A DNA stretch of 64,000 bases. It comes from Cyanodermella asteris (Eukaryota > Ascomycota > Lecanoromycetes > Ostropales > Stictidaceae). Under the pieces are notes generated by a model. It saw only the letters and a program-made list of their open reading frames with translations. It made no database searches and had not been told where the DNA came from. Shown here in pieces: positions 63,557 to 64,000 of the stretch; the stretch's first letter is position 1; the number at the start of each line of letters is the position of its first letter. A program made the position numbers and the translations under genes. The stretch lies in NCBI GenBank assembly GCA_900618795.1, contig UYJD01000021.1, forward strand, positions 34,129 to 98,128, given 5' to 3'.

Positions 63557-63728
63557 AGCTATATATCCAGCGAAAATGAAATCTTATACACTGCACAAAC
63601 TTTCCAACTGGTGTTTGACCCAAGAACACGTACCCCAACTCCATGGACTCCTGTCACGGCTTACGATTGCTCTTTCGCAGCCAAGAAGCTTGATGGCAGC
63701 CAACAACACTCACAGTGGATCAATAATC
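63557..63728. terminator. Convergent 3' ends of TyrRS and the edge gene
   Basis: 172 bases between two converging stops; both poly(A) sites are expected here. No distinctive signal. Confidence 0.35.
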
Positions 63729-64000
63729 TCAGCTAGAGGTGCTGTAGATGCTTCCGGCCGAAGAAACCAAGTCCAATGACGAAATGCTCCTCGTATCAAG
63801 AGTCCTCTTCGCCACCCTCGAATGAAACATCTGCGCATCCTCGGGCCTCCGACGATTCAGCTTCATTGCCCAGGTATCAGACTTGTCCGCCCCCAGCTGC
63901 TCATGCTCCTCCGCGGCCACCCTCGCCGCGTCCGCCTGCATTCTGCACTCGCGTCTGCGCTCCAAAATCCTCTCCTTCTCCTTCTCCAGAATCTGCAAGC
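63729..64000 (-). CDS. C-terminal part of a coiled-coil protein (runs off the edge)
   Basis: About 90 residues are visible, open to the window edge, so the 5' part lies beyond 64000. It begins with a charged helix (QILEKEKERILERRRECR) of coiled-coil character, then RVAAEEHEQLGADKSDTWAM and a Ser-rich end (TRSISSLDLVSSAGSIYSTSS) that looks phosphorylatable. Not enough remains to assign a family. Confidence 0.55.
   Translation of the reverse strand, partial: LQILEKEKERILERRRECRMQADAARVAAEEHEQLGADKSDTWAMKLNRRRPEDAQMFHSRVAKRTLDTRSISSLDLVSSAGSIYSTSS

Overview
The window is nuclear DNA of a filamentous ascomycete (Pezizomycotina), most likely a dothideomycete. The evidence is short introns (about 47-111 nt) with GT...AG borders and CTRAY-like branch points, GC-rich wobble positions, and fungal families such as Cut12, GH76, Zn2Cys6 regulators, PTH11-type receptors and a QDE3/Sgs1-type RecQ. 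No bacterial, viral or organellar genes were seen. The placement below Pezizomycotina is inference. Introns were placed by reading splice sites and checking phase; none is backed by transcript data.

Layout. 1-8 kb is a gene-sparse block of secreted proteins, all on the minus strand: a small secreted protein, a probable GPI-anchored protein and a GH76 mannanase-like enzyme, preceded by a decayed minisatellite at the window edge. 8.7-12.1 kb holds a SulP/STAS/cyclic-nucleotide-binding transporter in three exons. 13.4-16.3 kb holds a Zn2Cys6 transcription factor. 16.3-23.1 kb is gene-poor and contains one His-rich protein with three GRKGYN repeats. 23.1-28.4 kb is a compact housekeeping block: MAK16 (ribosome biogenesis) diverges from MSS1/MnmE (mitochondrial tRNA modification), and Cut12 (spindle pole body) follows. 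29.1-31.3 kb is a six-exon secreted amidase. 32.4-33.7 kb is a decayed Tc1-type DNA transposon.

35.7-44.2 kb holds an EasG/NmrA-like oxidoreductase, a secreted orphan protein, a PTH11-like receptor and a short-chain dehydrogenase. 46.0-49.1 kb has the proteasome subunit beta-5 diverging from a Nab2-type poly(A)-binding zinc-finger protein. 50.1-55.4 kb is an uninterrupted RecQ helicase. 58.5-61.6 kb is a very long disordered orphan. 62.2-63.6 kb is cytosolic tyrosyl-tRNA synthetase, and the 3' end of another minus-strand gene runs off the right edge.

The genes do not form one pathway. Conserved core genes (ribosome, tRNA, proteasome, mRNA export, recombination, spindle pole) sit in compact divergent pairs, while secreted, receptor and orphan genes sit in long intergenic spaces, as is common for lineage-variable fungal genes. 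I see no secondary-metabolite cluster, CRISPR array, rRNA or tRNA. The observations most worth a second look are the GRKGYN/His protein, an in-frame coding-like extension after the NAB2 stop, an alternative receptor tail, an 18-bp GATA/E-box palindrome, and two orphan proteins.
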